Assembly: GCF_023197165.1 (NCBI RefSeq)
Contig: NZ_JALPRD010000003.1
Coordinates: 1 to 64,000, forward strand
Origin: Sphingopyxis sp. MSC1_008
GTDB taxonomy: Bacteria > Pseudomonadota > Alphaproteobacteria > Sphingomonadales > Sphingomonadaceae
DNA: 64,000 nt
Direction of reading: 5' to 3'
Below the pieces are notes generated by a model. It saw only the letters and a program-made list of their open reading frames with translations. It was not told the origin of the DNA and did not search any database. The position numbers and the translations under genes are program-made. The number at the start of each line of letters is the position of its first letter. The stretch's first letter is position 1. Below are positions 18,705 through 25,636 of this stretch, in pieces.

Positions 18705-19037
18705 ATGATGCAAACCCAGACCGAACAATATCATGAAATCCAGGGCCGGATCACCGGTCAGATCGGGGCGCTCGCCGAAGCGCTGCCGCACTGCGCGCTC
18801 GCGCAGATCGTGCAGGGGATCGACGACATCCGCTGCCTCGCGCGCGACCACGGCTTTGCCGCGGTCGAGACGCTCGCGAGCCGGCTCGAATCGGCGGTTG
18901 CGGGGGGCGGCTATCGCGCCGCGATCCTGACCTATCTCGACGCGATGAGCGATGCGGCGGCGATGCCGCAGGGGCCGCTGCCCTACGCCGCGCAGGAAGC
19001 GTGGCTCGCGTCGGTCGCGGTGCGCTTGGGTCATTGA
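18705..19037 (+). CDS. Small helical protein, unknown function
   Basis: This 110-residue soluble protein appears fully helical (QIGALAEALPHCALAQIVQGI, then AVETLASRLESAVAGG). I do not recognise a family. It lies 50 bases after the GGDEF gene and 32 bases before a membrane protein gene on the same strand, so the three may be co-transcribed. By position it could be a partner of the cyclase, but nothing in the sequence proves that. Confidence 0.7.
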   Translation: MMQTQTEQYHEIQGRITGQIGALAEALPHCALAQIVQGIDDIRCLARDHGFAAVETLASRLESAVAGGGYRAAILTYLDAMSDAAAMPQGPLPYAAQEAWLASVAVRLGH

Positions 19038-19069
19038 CCGCGTCCGCCTGACAATCCAGATCCGACGTC

Positions 19070-19636
19070 ATGGATGCAATCATGCTTGCGCTGGTGGCGG
19101 TGCTGCTCGCCAATGCCGACGGGCGCAGCGGAATCGCGCTGTCGCGGCTGGTGAGCGCGCGCAGCGACCGGCGTGTCACGGTCGTCATCGCTTTTGCGGC
19201 TTTCATCGTCAACGCGGTCATCGCCGCGGTGGCGGGCGCGATCGCCAATGGGATGATCGGGCAGGGGGTCGCCGCGCTGCTCGTCGCGCTCGCGATGCTG
19301 TCGGCGGCGGTCGCGCTGCTGTGGCGGGTGAAGCTTCTGCCCGATTCGGTCGCTGACGATGCGTCGCGCGCGATATTGGCGGGCCGGATGCTCGCGAACC
19401 AGTTCGGCGACCGTAGTCATTTCCTGATCGGCGCGCTCGCCGCGACGAGCGGTGCGGGGCAATGGGCCGCCGCCGGCGGGCTGGTCGGCTGGACGCTGGC
19501 GATGCTGCCCTTCCTCGCCTTTGGTCCGGGGCTCGCCGAACGGCGCGCGGCGCGGAACCTGCGCTGGACGGCGGCGGCGATCCTGATCCTCTGGGGGTTG
19601 CGCACCGCGCTGGGGGCGTTCGGATTGATCGGCTGA
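19070..19636 (+). CDS. GDT1/TMEM165-like (UPF0016) membrane protein, divergent
   Basis: This 188-residue protein has about six membrane helices arranged as two repeats. UPF0016/GDT1 cation exchangers carry an E-x-G-D-[KR]-[ST] motif in each half. Here the second half has NQFGDRSH at 110-117, close to consensus, but the first half has only ANADGRS at 14-20, with the acidic residue and the Gly-Asp order changed. Relatives export Mn2+ or Ca2+ in exchange for protons. The assignment to the fold is likely; transport activity is uncertain because one of the two paired motifs is degenerate. It ends the GGDEF-linked cluster. Confidence 0.65.
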   Translation: MDAIMLALVAVLLANADGRSGIALSRLVSARSDRRVTVVIAFAAFIVNAVIAAVAGAIANGMIGQGVAALLVALAMLSAAVALLWRVKLLPDSVADDASRAILAGRMLANQFGDRSHFLIGALAATSGAGQWAAAGGLVGWTLAMLPFLAFGPGLAERRAARNLRWTAAAILILWGLRTALGAFGLIG

Positions 19637-19672
19637 TACGTCCGGTTGGTTCGGTTTCATCGTTTTTGTCGA

Positions 19673-19693
19673 TGAAGCTCACCCAAAGCTTCA
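19673..19693. promoter_or_regulatory. Inverted repeat upstream of dps
   Basis: TGAAGCT and AGCTTCA form a perfect seven-base inverted repeat separated by seven bases (cacccaa). It lies 58 bases before the dps start and could be an operator. No known regulator consensus is matched with certainty. Confidence 0.35.
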
Positions 19694-19750
19694 ATGGGAA
19701 AACGGCGTGCTGCTTCGCTATATCGGCGGGGCAACAGAAAGGATGCTCCC

Positions 19751-20212
19751 ATGTCCGAGAAAAATAACAATGCTCCCGCCGTCGCCGATGCGCTGAATGC
19801 GCTGCTCGCCGACAGTTTCGCGCTCTATCTGAAGACCAAAAACTATCACTGGCACGTCCAGGGTCCGCGCTTTCGCGAACTGCACCTGCTGTTCGACGAG
19901 CAGGCGGCGCAGATTTTCGCGACGACTGACCTGATCGCCGAACGCGTGCGCAAAAATGGCGCGCCGACGTTGCGCTCGATCGGCGACGTCAGCCGCCATG
20001 CCTCGATCCGCGACGACGACAGCGCCGGTTCGGATGCCGAGGCGATGATCCGCACGCTGGCCGGCGACAACAAGACCCTGCTCGGTCAGCTCAAAGCGGT
20101 GAAGGCAGCGGCCGAGGCCGACGGCGACATCGCGACGAGCGGGCTGGTCGACGGCTGGGCCGACGAAACGCAGCAGCGGATCTGGTTCCTCGAGGCGACG
20201 TTGGGGTATTGA
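19751..20212 (+). CDS. dps: Dps-family DNA-protecting ferritin-like protein
   Basis: The protein has 153 residues from ATG 19751, with AAAGGATG as a good ribosome site upstream. It shows the Dps ferroxidase signature: YHWHVQG (His33), FRELHLLFDE (His45) and TDLIAER (Asp60, Glu64). Dps forms a dodecamer that oxidises and stores iron using peroxide and protects DNA during starvation or oxidative stress. The N-terminus is short and only weakly basic, so direct DNA binding is less sure. A seven-base inverted repeat lies in its promoter region. Confidence 0.93.
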   Translation: MSEKNNNAPAVADALNALLADSFALYLKTKNYHWHVQGPRFRELHLLFDEQAAQIFATTDLIAERVRKNGAPTLRSIGDVSRHASIRDDDSAGSDAEAMIRTLAGDNKTLLGQLKAVKAAAEADGDIATSGLVDGWADETQQRIWFLEATLGY

Positions 20213-20219
20213 GTTCAAG

Positions 20220-20350
20220 TTCCCCCCCTTCTTCAGGGAGGGGCTAGGGGTGGGTCGCCGCAGGCGTTCTTTGTAGCCGTCCACCCACCCCGCTGCGACT
20301 AGGCAGCAAGCTGCCAAGTCTTCGCACCCCTCCCTTTCAGGGAAGGGAGG
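20220..20350. repeat. Long imperfect inverted repeat after dps
   Basis: The stretch opens with a pyrimidine-rich run and cagggaggggctaggggtgg, and closes with acccctccctttcagggaag, giving a large imperfect stem. It sits between the converging dps and cold-shock genes. No other full copy was seen in this window. Confidence 0.55.
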
Positions 20351-20356
20351 CAAACA

Positions 20357-20384
20357 AAAAGGGCGGCCCGAGAGCCGCCCTTTT
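20357..20384. terminator. Bidirectional intrinsic terminator between dps and the cold-shock gene
   Basis: The stem gggcggc / gccgccc with a ccgaga loop is flanked by AAAA on the left and TTTT on the right. This is a good intrinsic terminator in both directions between converging genes. Confidence 0.85.
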
Positions 20385-20406
20385 CGTTATCCGTTTATCC
20401 CGCCGA

Positions 20407-21207
20407 TCAGTCCTGATGCGGCTGGATATTCACCGCGGCGAACTTGCCGCGGTCGTCGACTTCGATGTCGAACGCGACGCGGTCGCCTTCGTCGAGGCCC
20501 GCCATGCCGGCGCGCTGCACCGCGCTGATGTGGACAAAGGCGTCGGCCTGTCCGTCGTCGCGCGCGATAAAGCCGAAGCCCTTTGTCGTGTTGAAGAATT
20601 TGACGGTGCCCGAGGTGCGTTCACCGGTCAGCTGACGACGGCCGCGGGCGCCGCCCGGGGCGCCGCCGGGTGCGCCGCGATCGTCGCGTGCACGCGGAGC
20701 GAATTCCTCGACCGGCATCGGCTCGCCTTCGATCTTGAGATCGATGGCCGACACCTTGCCATTGCGTTCGACGAGCGTGAAGCCGAGCGGCTGGCCCGAA
20801 GCGAGACCCTGAAGCCCGGCCTGTTCGACCGCGCTGATGTGGACGAACACGTCTTCGCCGCCATCGTCGCGGGCGACGAAACCGAAGCCCTTCGATGCGT
20901 TGAAGAATTTCACCGTGCCATTGCCTTCGCCGACGACCTGCGCGGGCATGCCGCCGCCGCGTCCGCCGCCGAAGCCACCGCCGCCGCCACGATCGCCGCC
21001 GCCGAAGCCGCCGCCACGATCGCCACCGCCGAAGCCGCCGCCACGATCACCGCCGCCGAAGCCGCCGCGGTCGCCGAAGCCGCCACCGCGGTTGCCGCCG
21101 CCATAGCTGTCGCCGCCATAGGGTGCAGGTTCGAAGCTGTCGAAATTGCCGAAATCATCGCGCTTGCCGCGCCCCCGCTGGCCGCGGCGATCCTTGTTGA
21201 AACTCAT
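20407..21207 (-). CDS. Double cold-shock-domain protein with glycine-arginine-rich N-terminus
   Basis: The protein has 266 residues. Residues 1-20 are basic. Residues 30-86 form a Gly-rich RGG/DRGG segment with tandem FGGGDRGGG units. Two cold-shock domains follow: the first opens at about 95 with GTVKFFNASKGFGFVARDDG, and the second at about 200 with GTVKFFNTTKGFGFIARDDG. Both keep the RNP1-like KGFGF and RNP2-like VFVHIS/AFVHIS motifs, so both should bind single-stranded nucleic acid. Typical bacterial CSPs are about 70 residues with one domain; double-domain forms are common in alphaproteobacteria, but the RGG tail is less usual. A 263-base gap upstream, with a TATATATT-like -10 element near 21320, would give a leader RNA of about 105 bases. 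Confidence 0.9.
   Translation of the reverse strand: MSFNKDRRGQRGRGKRDDFGNFDSFEPAPYGGDSYGGGNRGGGFGDRGGFGGGDRGGGFGGGDRGGGFGGGDRGGGGGFGGGRGGGMPAQVVGEGNGTVKFFNASKGFGFVARDDGGEDVFVHISAVEQAGLQGLASGQPLGFTLVERNGKVSAIDLKIEGEPMPVEEFAPRARDDRGAPGGAPGGARGRRQLTGERTSGTVKFFNTTKGFGFIARDDGQADAFVHISAVQRAGMAGLDEGDRVAFDIEVDDRGKFAAVNIQPHQD
20974..21066 (-). repeat. In-frame 27-base tandem repeat encoding the DRGG segment
   Basis: About three near-identical copies of a 27-base unit encode nine-residue GGFGGGDRG repeats at residues 48-78 of the cold-shock protein. Because the unit is a multiple of three, changes in copy number keep the frame open. Confidence 0.8.
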
Positions 21208-21470
21208 TGTCTAATAGTCGCTTTCGGTTCGTCCATACCCCATTCGATCAGCGCCTTGCGTCGGACGGGGACGCAGTTCACCATGGGCACAGACTCGCCC
21301 CGTGCCTCTAACGGCGCAATATATAGCCTAAATGAACGCCTTCTGCGAACGGAAAATTCAAGTCCCGGCGGTGGAATAAAGCGCGCTTTGCCGCAGCCCG
21401 GCGGCGGGCGGTCCACGGCCATGAAAACCAGCCATTGAGCGGCACGACCGCTTGGCCTAAGGCGACCTTT

Positions 21471-22088
21471 ATGACTGTCTATTTCCACGAAGAAGATTTG
21501 CCCGAGGGCGTGCTGGGCTCGGGCGCGGTCGCGATCGATACCGAGACCATGGGACTGAACCCGCTGCGCGACCGGCTGTGCCTCGTCCAGATCAGCGACG
21601 GATCGGGCGACGAGCATCTCGTCCGCTTCAAGCCCGGCAGCAGCTATGACGCGCCGGTGCTGAAGGCGATATTGACCGATCCCAACCGGTTGAAATTGTT
21701 CCATTTTGCGCGCTTCGACATCGCGGCGCTGCAGCAGGCGCTCGGCGTCGTCACGGCGCCCGTCTATTGCACCAAGATCGCCTCGAAGCTGATCCGCACC
21801 TATACCGATCGCCATGGGCTGAAGGAACTGGTGCGCGAACTCCTGGGGCAGGAAGTGTCGAAGCAGCAGCAGTCGAGCGACTGGGGCGCCGCCGAACTTT
21901 CCGACGCGCAGCGCGACTATGCCGCGAGCGACGTGCGTTTCCTGCACGCGATGAAAGAGATCCTCGACGTGCGGCTGGCGCGCGAAGGACGCACCGGATT
22001 GGCGCAATCCTGCTTCGATTTCCTGCCGACGCGCGCGGCGCTCGATCTCGCGGGTTGGCCCGAGGTCGATATTTTCGCGCACACTTAA
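21471..22088 (+). CDS. rnd: Ribonuclease D-like 3'-5' exonuclease (short form)
   Basis: The 205-residue protein starts at ATG 21471 and consists of the DEDDy exonuclease domain only. Catalytic residues are Asp23 and Glu25 (AIDTETMGL), Asp83 (FARFDIAAL), Tyr150 and Asp154 (RDYAASDV). The HRDC domains of E. coli RNase D are absent, as in many alphaproteobacteria. Members trim the 3' ends of tRNA and other small RNAs. It lies 20 bases before lptC; the rnd-lptC-lptA order is common in sphingomonads. Confidence 0.9.
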   Translation: MTVYFHEEDLPEGVLGSGAVAIDTETMGLNPLRDRLCLVQISDGSGDEHLVRFKPGSSYDAPVLKAILTDPNRLKLFHFARFDIAALQQALGVVTAPVYCTKIASKLIRTYTDRHGLKELVRELLGQEVSKQQQSSDWGAAELSDAQRDYAASDVRFLHAMKEILDVRLAREGRTGLAQSCFDFLPTRAALDLAGWPEVDIFAHT

Positions 22089-22108
22089 AAGAGGCGATTC
22101 GCAAGAGC

Positions 22109-22747
22109 ATGTCCGAACGCGCCGATCTTGACCGTACGATGCGCCGCATGTGGGCGGCGAGCGGGTCGAGCCACGACCGCGTCGTGCGCATCCTGCGTTA
22201 CGGCCTGCCGCTCGTCATCGGCGTCGTCGCGGCGGTGCTCGTCTTCTCGCCCTTCACCCAGCGCGCCGAGATCAGCTTCCTGTTGTCCAAGGACAAGGTC
22301 GAGATGGCGAAGGAGCGGATGAAGGTGACGCGCGCCGAATATCGCGGCCAGGACGCGAAGGGGCAGCCGTTCGCGCTGCTCGCGGGCAGCGCGGTCCAGA
22401 AAAGCTCGGCCGAGCCGATCGTGCGGATGACCGACCTGTCGGGGGCGATCAAGCTCACCGATGGCCCGGCGACGATCGTCGCGAAGGACAGCGCCTATAA
22501 TATGGAGACCGAAAAGGTCGCGGTGCCGGGGCTGGTGCAGGTCAAGGGCGCCAATGGCTATCGCATCGACGCGAGCAATGTCGCGGTCGATTTGAAGACG
22601 CGCAGCCTCGCCGGGCAGGGCGGCGTCAACGGAAGTTTGAACATCGGCCATTTTTCGGCCAACCAGCTGTTCGCCGACCTCGACAAGCGGGTCGTGCGCC
22701 TGCAGGGCAATGCGCGGCTGCGGATCAATCAGGGAGTGCTCAAATGA
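22109..22747 (+). CDS. lptC: LPS export protein LptC
   Basis: The 212-residue protein starts at ATG 22109. One membrane segment at about 30-46 (YGLPLVIGVVAAVLVFSPF) is followed by a periplasmic beta-jellyroll region, as in LptC, which receives lipopolysaccharide from the LptB2FG extractor and passes it to LptA. The sequence is divergent from E. coli LptC, as is normal in alphaproteobacteria. The stop overlaps the lptA start by ATGA (22744-22747), which supports the identification. Confidence 0.85.
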   Translation: MSERADLDRTMRRMWAASGSSHDRVVRILRYGLPLVIGVVAAVLVFSPFTQRAEISFLLSKDKVEMAKERMKVTRAEYRGQDAKGQPFALLAGSAVQKSSAEPIVRMTDLSGAIKLTDGPATIVAKDSAYNMETEKVAVPGLVQVKGANGYRIDASNVAVDLKTRSLAGQGGVNGSLNIGHFSANQLFADLDKRVVRLQGNARLRINQGVLK

Positions 22748-23322
22748 ACCGCGTATCGCCGATGAAAAGCGTGGCGCTTGCGGGCGCCAGCTTTGCACTC
22801 GCCAGCCTTGCCCTGCTGTCGTCGGGAAGCGGCGGCGACGTCGCGCAGGCGCAGGCGCTCGCCAATCACAACAGCGGCGCGCCGGTCGATTTCGCTGCGG
22901 GCAGCATCGAGGTGCAGGACCGCGCCGATCGCGTCGTTCTCGAGGGCAATGTCCGCGTCACGCAGGCGGGGCTGACCGTCACCGCACCGCGGATGACCGT
23001 CGCCTATACGCGGAGCGGCGGCACCGACGTCAACCGGCTCGACGCGACCGGCGGCGTGACCGTGGTGAAGGGCGACGAGATGGCGAAGGGCAATGTCGCC
23101 ATCTATGACCTCGACCGGCGGCTGATCACGATGGTCGGCAATGTCGAGCTGCGCCAGCGCGGGAATAATCTGCGCGGCGGGCGGCTGGTGATCGACCTCA
23201 ACAGCGGCCGCGCGACGGTCGACGGGCGCGGCGCGGCGCGCGGTCCCGACGGCAACCCGGTGCAGGGCGGCACGGGCGGACGCGTCACCGGCACCTTCAC
23301 CGTACCGGAAAGAAAGCAGTAA
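22744..23322 (+). CDS. lptA: LPS transport periplasmic protein LptA (OstA-like)
   Basis: The protein has 192 residues. A signal peptide covers about residues 1-37. The mature part is an OstA/LptA jellyroll with IEVQDRADRVVLEGNVRVTQ and LDATGGVTVVKGDEMAKG, the repeating strand pattern that bridges inner and outer membranes for LPS. The C-terminal tail is Gly/Arg-rich. lptB, usually the next gene, is not here; the following gene is an Atm1-type ABC exporter beyond a repeat. Confidence 0.87.
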   Translation: MNRVSPMKSVALAGASFALASLALLSSGSGGDVAQAQALANHNSGAPVDFAAGSIEVQDRADRVVLEGNVRVTQAGLTVTAPRMTVAYTRSGGTDVNRLDATGGVTVVKGDEMAKGNVAIYDLDRRLITMVGNVELRQRGNNLRGGRLVIDLNSGRATVDGRGAARGPDGNPVQGGTGGRVTGTFTVPERKQ

Positions 23323-23427
23323 CCAACGGCTTTAACCGGGCTGCAACCACGCGCCTTCACCAAGGGTGCGGGACCAGATCATCCGCGGAGCCGGGGGGCG
23401 ACGCCGCATAGCGTGAAAGCAGCCCCC

Positions 23428-23577
23428 ATGCGCTTCTCCCCCTTCGTCCCGCCCCGGCGTCCGCTGTTCGGCCGCCGCCAGGAACCACCCGTGGTAATCG
23501 TGCCCACCCCGACGTCCGAAGAACGGCGGCTGATCGACCGCATCATCCGCCACGCGGGCGATCGCGAGTCGCGGTAG
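23428..23577 (+). CDS. Possible small basic protein, 49 residues
   Basis: An open frame from ATG 23428 to TAG 23577 encodes a Pro/Arg-rich N-terminus (FSPFVPPRRPLFGRRQ) and a helical end (EERRLIDRIIRHAGDR). The ribosome site is weak. Codon choice is GC-rich at third positions like neighbouring genes, and the frame exactly fills the gap between lptA and a palindromic repeat. It could be a real small protein or chance. Confidence 0.4.
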   Translation: MRFSPFVPPRRPLFGRRQEPPVVIVPTPTSEERRLIDRIIRHAGDRESR

Positions 23578-23579
23578 CT

Positions 23580-23650
23580 GTTCCCCGGCGAAAGCCGGGG
23601 TCCATTGCGTCTTACGCCAGCCCGCTGGGCCCCGGCTTTCGCCGGGGAAC
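23580..23650. repeat. Dispersed palindromic repeat, 'ccccggcgaaagccgggg' type
   Basis: Arms of 21 bases at 23580-23600 and 23630-23650 are perfect inverted copies, each containing the inner palindrome ccccggcgaaagccgggg. Related copies lie at 29381-29458, 35629-35707 and within 44192-44278. Confidence 0.8.
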
Positions 23651-23695
23651 ACCAGGCGTTGTTAGTGCGGCTCTTCCCCCCTACATGGGGCGCGC

Positions 23696-25516
23696 ATGCC
23701 GCCTGATACCTCCACGTCCGCCGACGCCTCGCGCGAGCCGCCCGTTCTTGCAACGCTGCGGCGTTTCCTGCCCTATCTGTGGCCGGCGGGGCAGACCGAG
23801 GCGAAGGTCCGCATTGTCATCGCGGGCCTCATCGTGCTTGCGTCGAAGGCCGTGCAGCTGTCGATGGGCTTCCTCTATGGCGCCGCGATCGACAAGATGG
23901 CGCCGGGGATGGAAGAGGGCGTCGCGCTCGCGATCGGGCTGGTGCTTGCCTATGCCGGCGCGCGCTTTGCCGGGGTGCTGTTCGACAATTTGCGCAACGT
24001 CGTGTTCGAACGCGTCGGGCAGGATGCGACGCGCGAGCTGGCGATTACGACCTTCAGCCACCTTCACGCGCTGAGTCTGCGCTTCCACCTCGCGCGGCGG
24101 ACGGGCGAGGTCACCAAGGTAATCGAGCGCGGCACGAAAAGCATCGACACGATGCTCTATTTCCTGCTCTTCAACATCGCGCCGACGATCATCGAACTCG
24201 CCGCGGTGCTCATCATCTTCTGGACCAAGTTCAGCTTCGGCCTCGCCAGCGCGACCGCGCTGATGGTCGTCGTCTATATCATCTTCACGCGCAAGGTGAC
24301 CGACTGGCGCAACGCGCTGCGCACGCGGATGAACGACCTCGACACGCTGACGATCGGGCGCAGCGTCGACAGCCTGCTCAATTACGAAACGGTCAAATAT
24401 TTCGGCGCCGAGGCGCGCGAGGAAGCGCGCTACCGCGACGTCGCCGACCAATATGCGCGCGCCGCGGTGAAGAGCGAGAACAGCCTCGCGTGGCTGAACA
24501 TGGGGCAAAGCCTGATCACCAATATCGCGCTCGCGGGCGCGATGGCGTACACGGTGTGGGGCTGGTCGCGGGGGCAGTTCCAGGTCGGCGACGTGGTGCT
24601 GGTGAACACGCTCTTGGCCCAGCTTTTCCGCCCGCTCGACATGCTCGGCATGGTTTACCGGGTGATCCGGCAGGGGCTGATCGACATGGAAGCGATGTTC
24701 CGCCTGATCGACACCCCGTCCGAGATCAGCGACGCGCCGGACGCGTGGCCGCTGGTGGTGAACGGCGGCGGGGTAGCGTTCGAGAATGTTGTCTTCGGTT
24801 ACGAGCCCGACCGCACGATCCTCAACGGCGTGAGCTTTGCGGTCGGCGCGGGCGAGACGCTGGCGATCGTCGGGCCGTCGGGCGCGGGCAAGTCGACGAT
24901 CGCGCGGCTGCTCTTCCGTTTTTACGATCCCCAAGGCGGGCGGATCACGATCGACGAGCAGGATATTGCCAAGGTCACGCAGAAAAGCCTGCGCGCCGAG
25001 ATCGGCATCGTTCCGCAGGATACGGTGCTGTTCAATGACAGCATCGGCTATAATATCGCCTATGGCCGCGAAGGCGCGAGCGCCGATGAGATCGCGGCGG
25101 CGGCCGAGGGCGCGGCGATCGACGGCTTCATCGCGATCCTGCCGCAGGGTTACGACACCGAAGTCGGCGAGCGCGGGCTGAAGCTGTCGGGCGGCGAGAA
25201 GCAGCGCGTCGCGATCGCGCGGACCTTGCTCAAGAACCCGCCGGTGCTGATCCTCGACGAAGCGACGAGCGCGCTCGACAGCCGCACCGAGGCGGCGATC
25301 CAGGACACGCTCGAACGCATCGCCGCACGGCGCACCACGCTGGTCATTGCGCATCGCCTGTCGACGGTGACGGGCGCCGACCGGATCATCGTGCTCGACA
25401 AGGGCCGCGTCGCCGAGACGGGGACGCACGAGCAATTGCTGCGCATGCGTGGGCTTTATGCCGACATGTGGGCGCGGCAGCAGGCCGAGCGCGACGAGGG
25501 AACTGTCGACGCTTAA
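23696..25516 (+). CDS. ABC transporter, Atm1/HMT1-type exporter (permease-ATPase fusion)
   Basis: The half-transporter has 606 residues. Six membrane helices are followed by an ATPase domain with Walker A GPSGAGKST, signature LSGGEKQR, Walker B VLILDEATSALD and the H-loop IAHRLSTV. The linker motif NYETVKYFGAEAREEARY is typical of the Atm1/ABCB7 group. NaAtm1 from the related Novosphingobium exports glutathione-linked metal species, so export of glutathione polysulfide or metal-glutathione adducts is the likely role. It acts as a homodimer in the inner membrane. It is a single gene flanked by repeats. Confidence 0.93.
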   Translation: MPPDTSTSADASREPPVLATLRRFLPYLWPAGQTEAKVRIVIAGLIVLASKAVQLSMGFLYGAAIDKMAPGMEEGVALAIGLVLAYAGARFAGVLFDNLRNVVFERVGQDATRELAITTFSHLHALSLRFHLARRTGEVTKVIERGTKSIDTMLYFLLFNIAPTIIELAAVLIIFWTKFSFGLASATALMVVVYIIFTRKVTDWRNALRTRMNDLDTLTIGRSVDSLLNYETVKYFGAEAREEARYRDVADQYARAAVKSENSLAWLNMGQSLITNIALAGAMAYTVWGWSRGQFQVGDVVLVNTLLAQLFRPLDMLGMVYRVIRQGLIDMEAMFRLIDTPSEISDAPDAWPLVVNGGGVAFENVVFGYEPDRTILNGVSFAVGAGETLAIVGPSGAGKSTIARLLFRFYDPQGGRITIDEQDIAKVTQKSLRAEIGIVPQDTVLFNDSIGYNIAYGREGASADEIAAAAEGAAIDGFIAILPQGYDTEVGERGLKLSGGEKQRVAIARTLLKNPPVLILDEATSALDSRTEAAIQDTLERIAARRTTLVIAHRLSTVTGADRIIVLDKGRVAETGTHEQLLRMRGLYADMWARQQAERDEGTVDA

Positions 25517-25636
25517 GTCCGTCCGCCGCGGTATTTACAATTTTGTAAGTGATTTCCGTCAATTGATTTGACGGGGACCAACCTGTCCTGCGGACGGGTG
25601 GCGAGGCGAAAGGCGGGGATCTTGATCAGGCTGGCG

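Noticed and set aside
20974..21066. Short regular repeats that could suggest a CRISPR array
   Set aside because: The 27-base units are contiguous, without spacers, and encode the DRGG segment in frame.
23681..25435. A 584-codon minus-strand frame opposite the Atm1-type exporter
   Set aside because: Shadow of the exporter gene; the product is Arg/His/Asp-rich as is typical for reverse-strand readings here.
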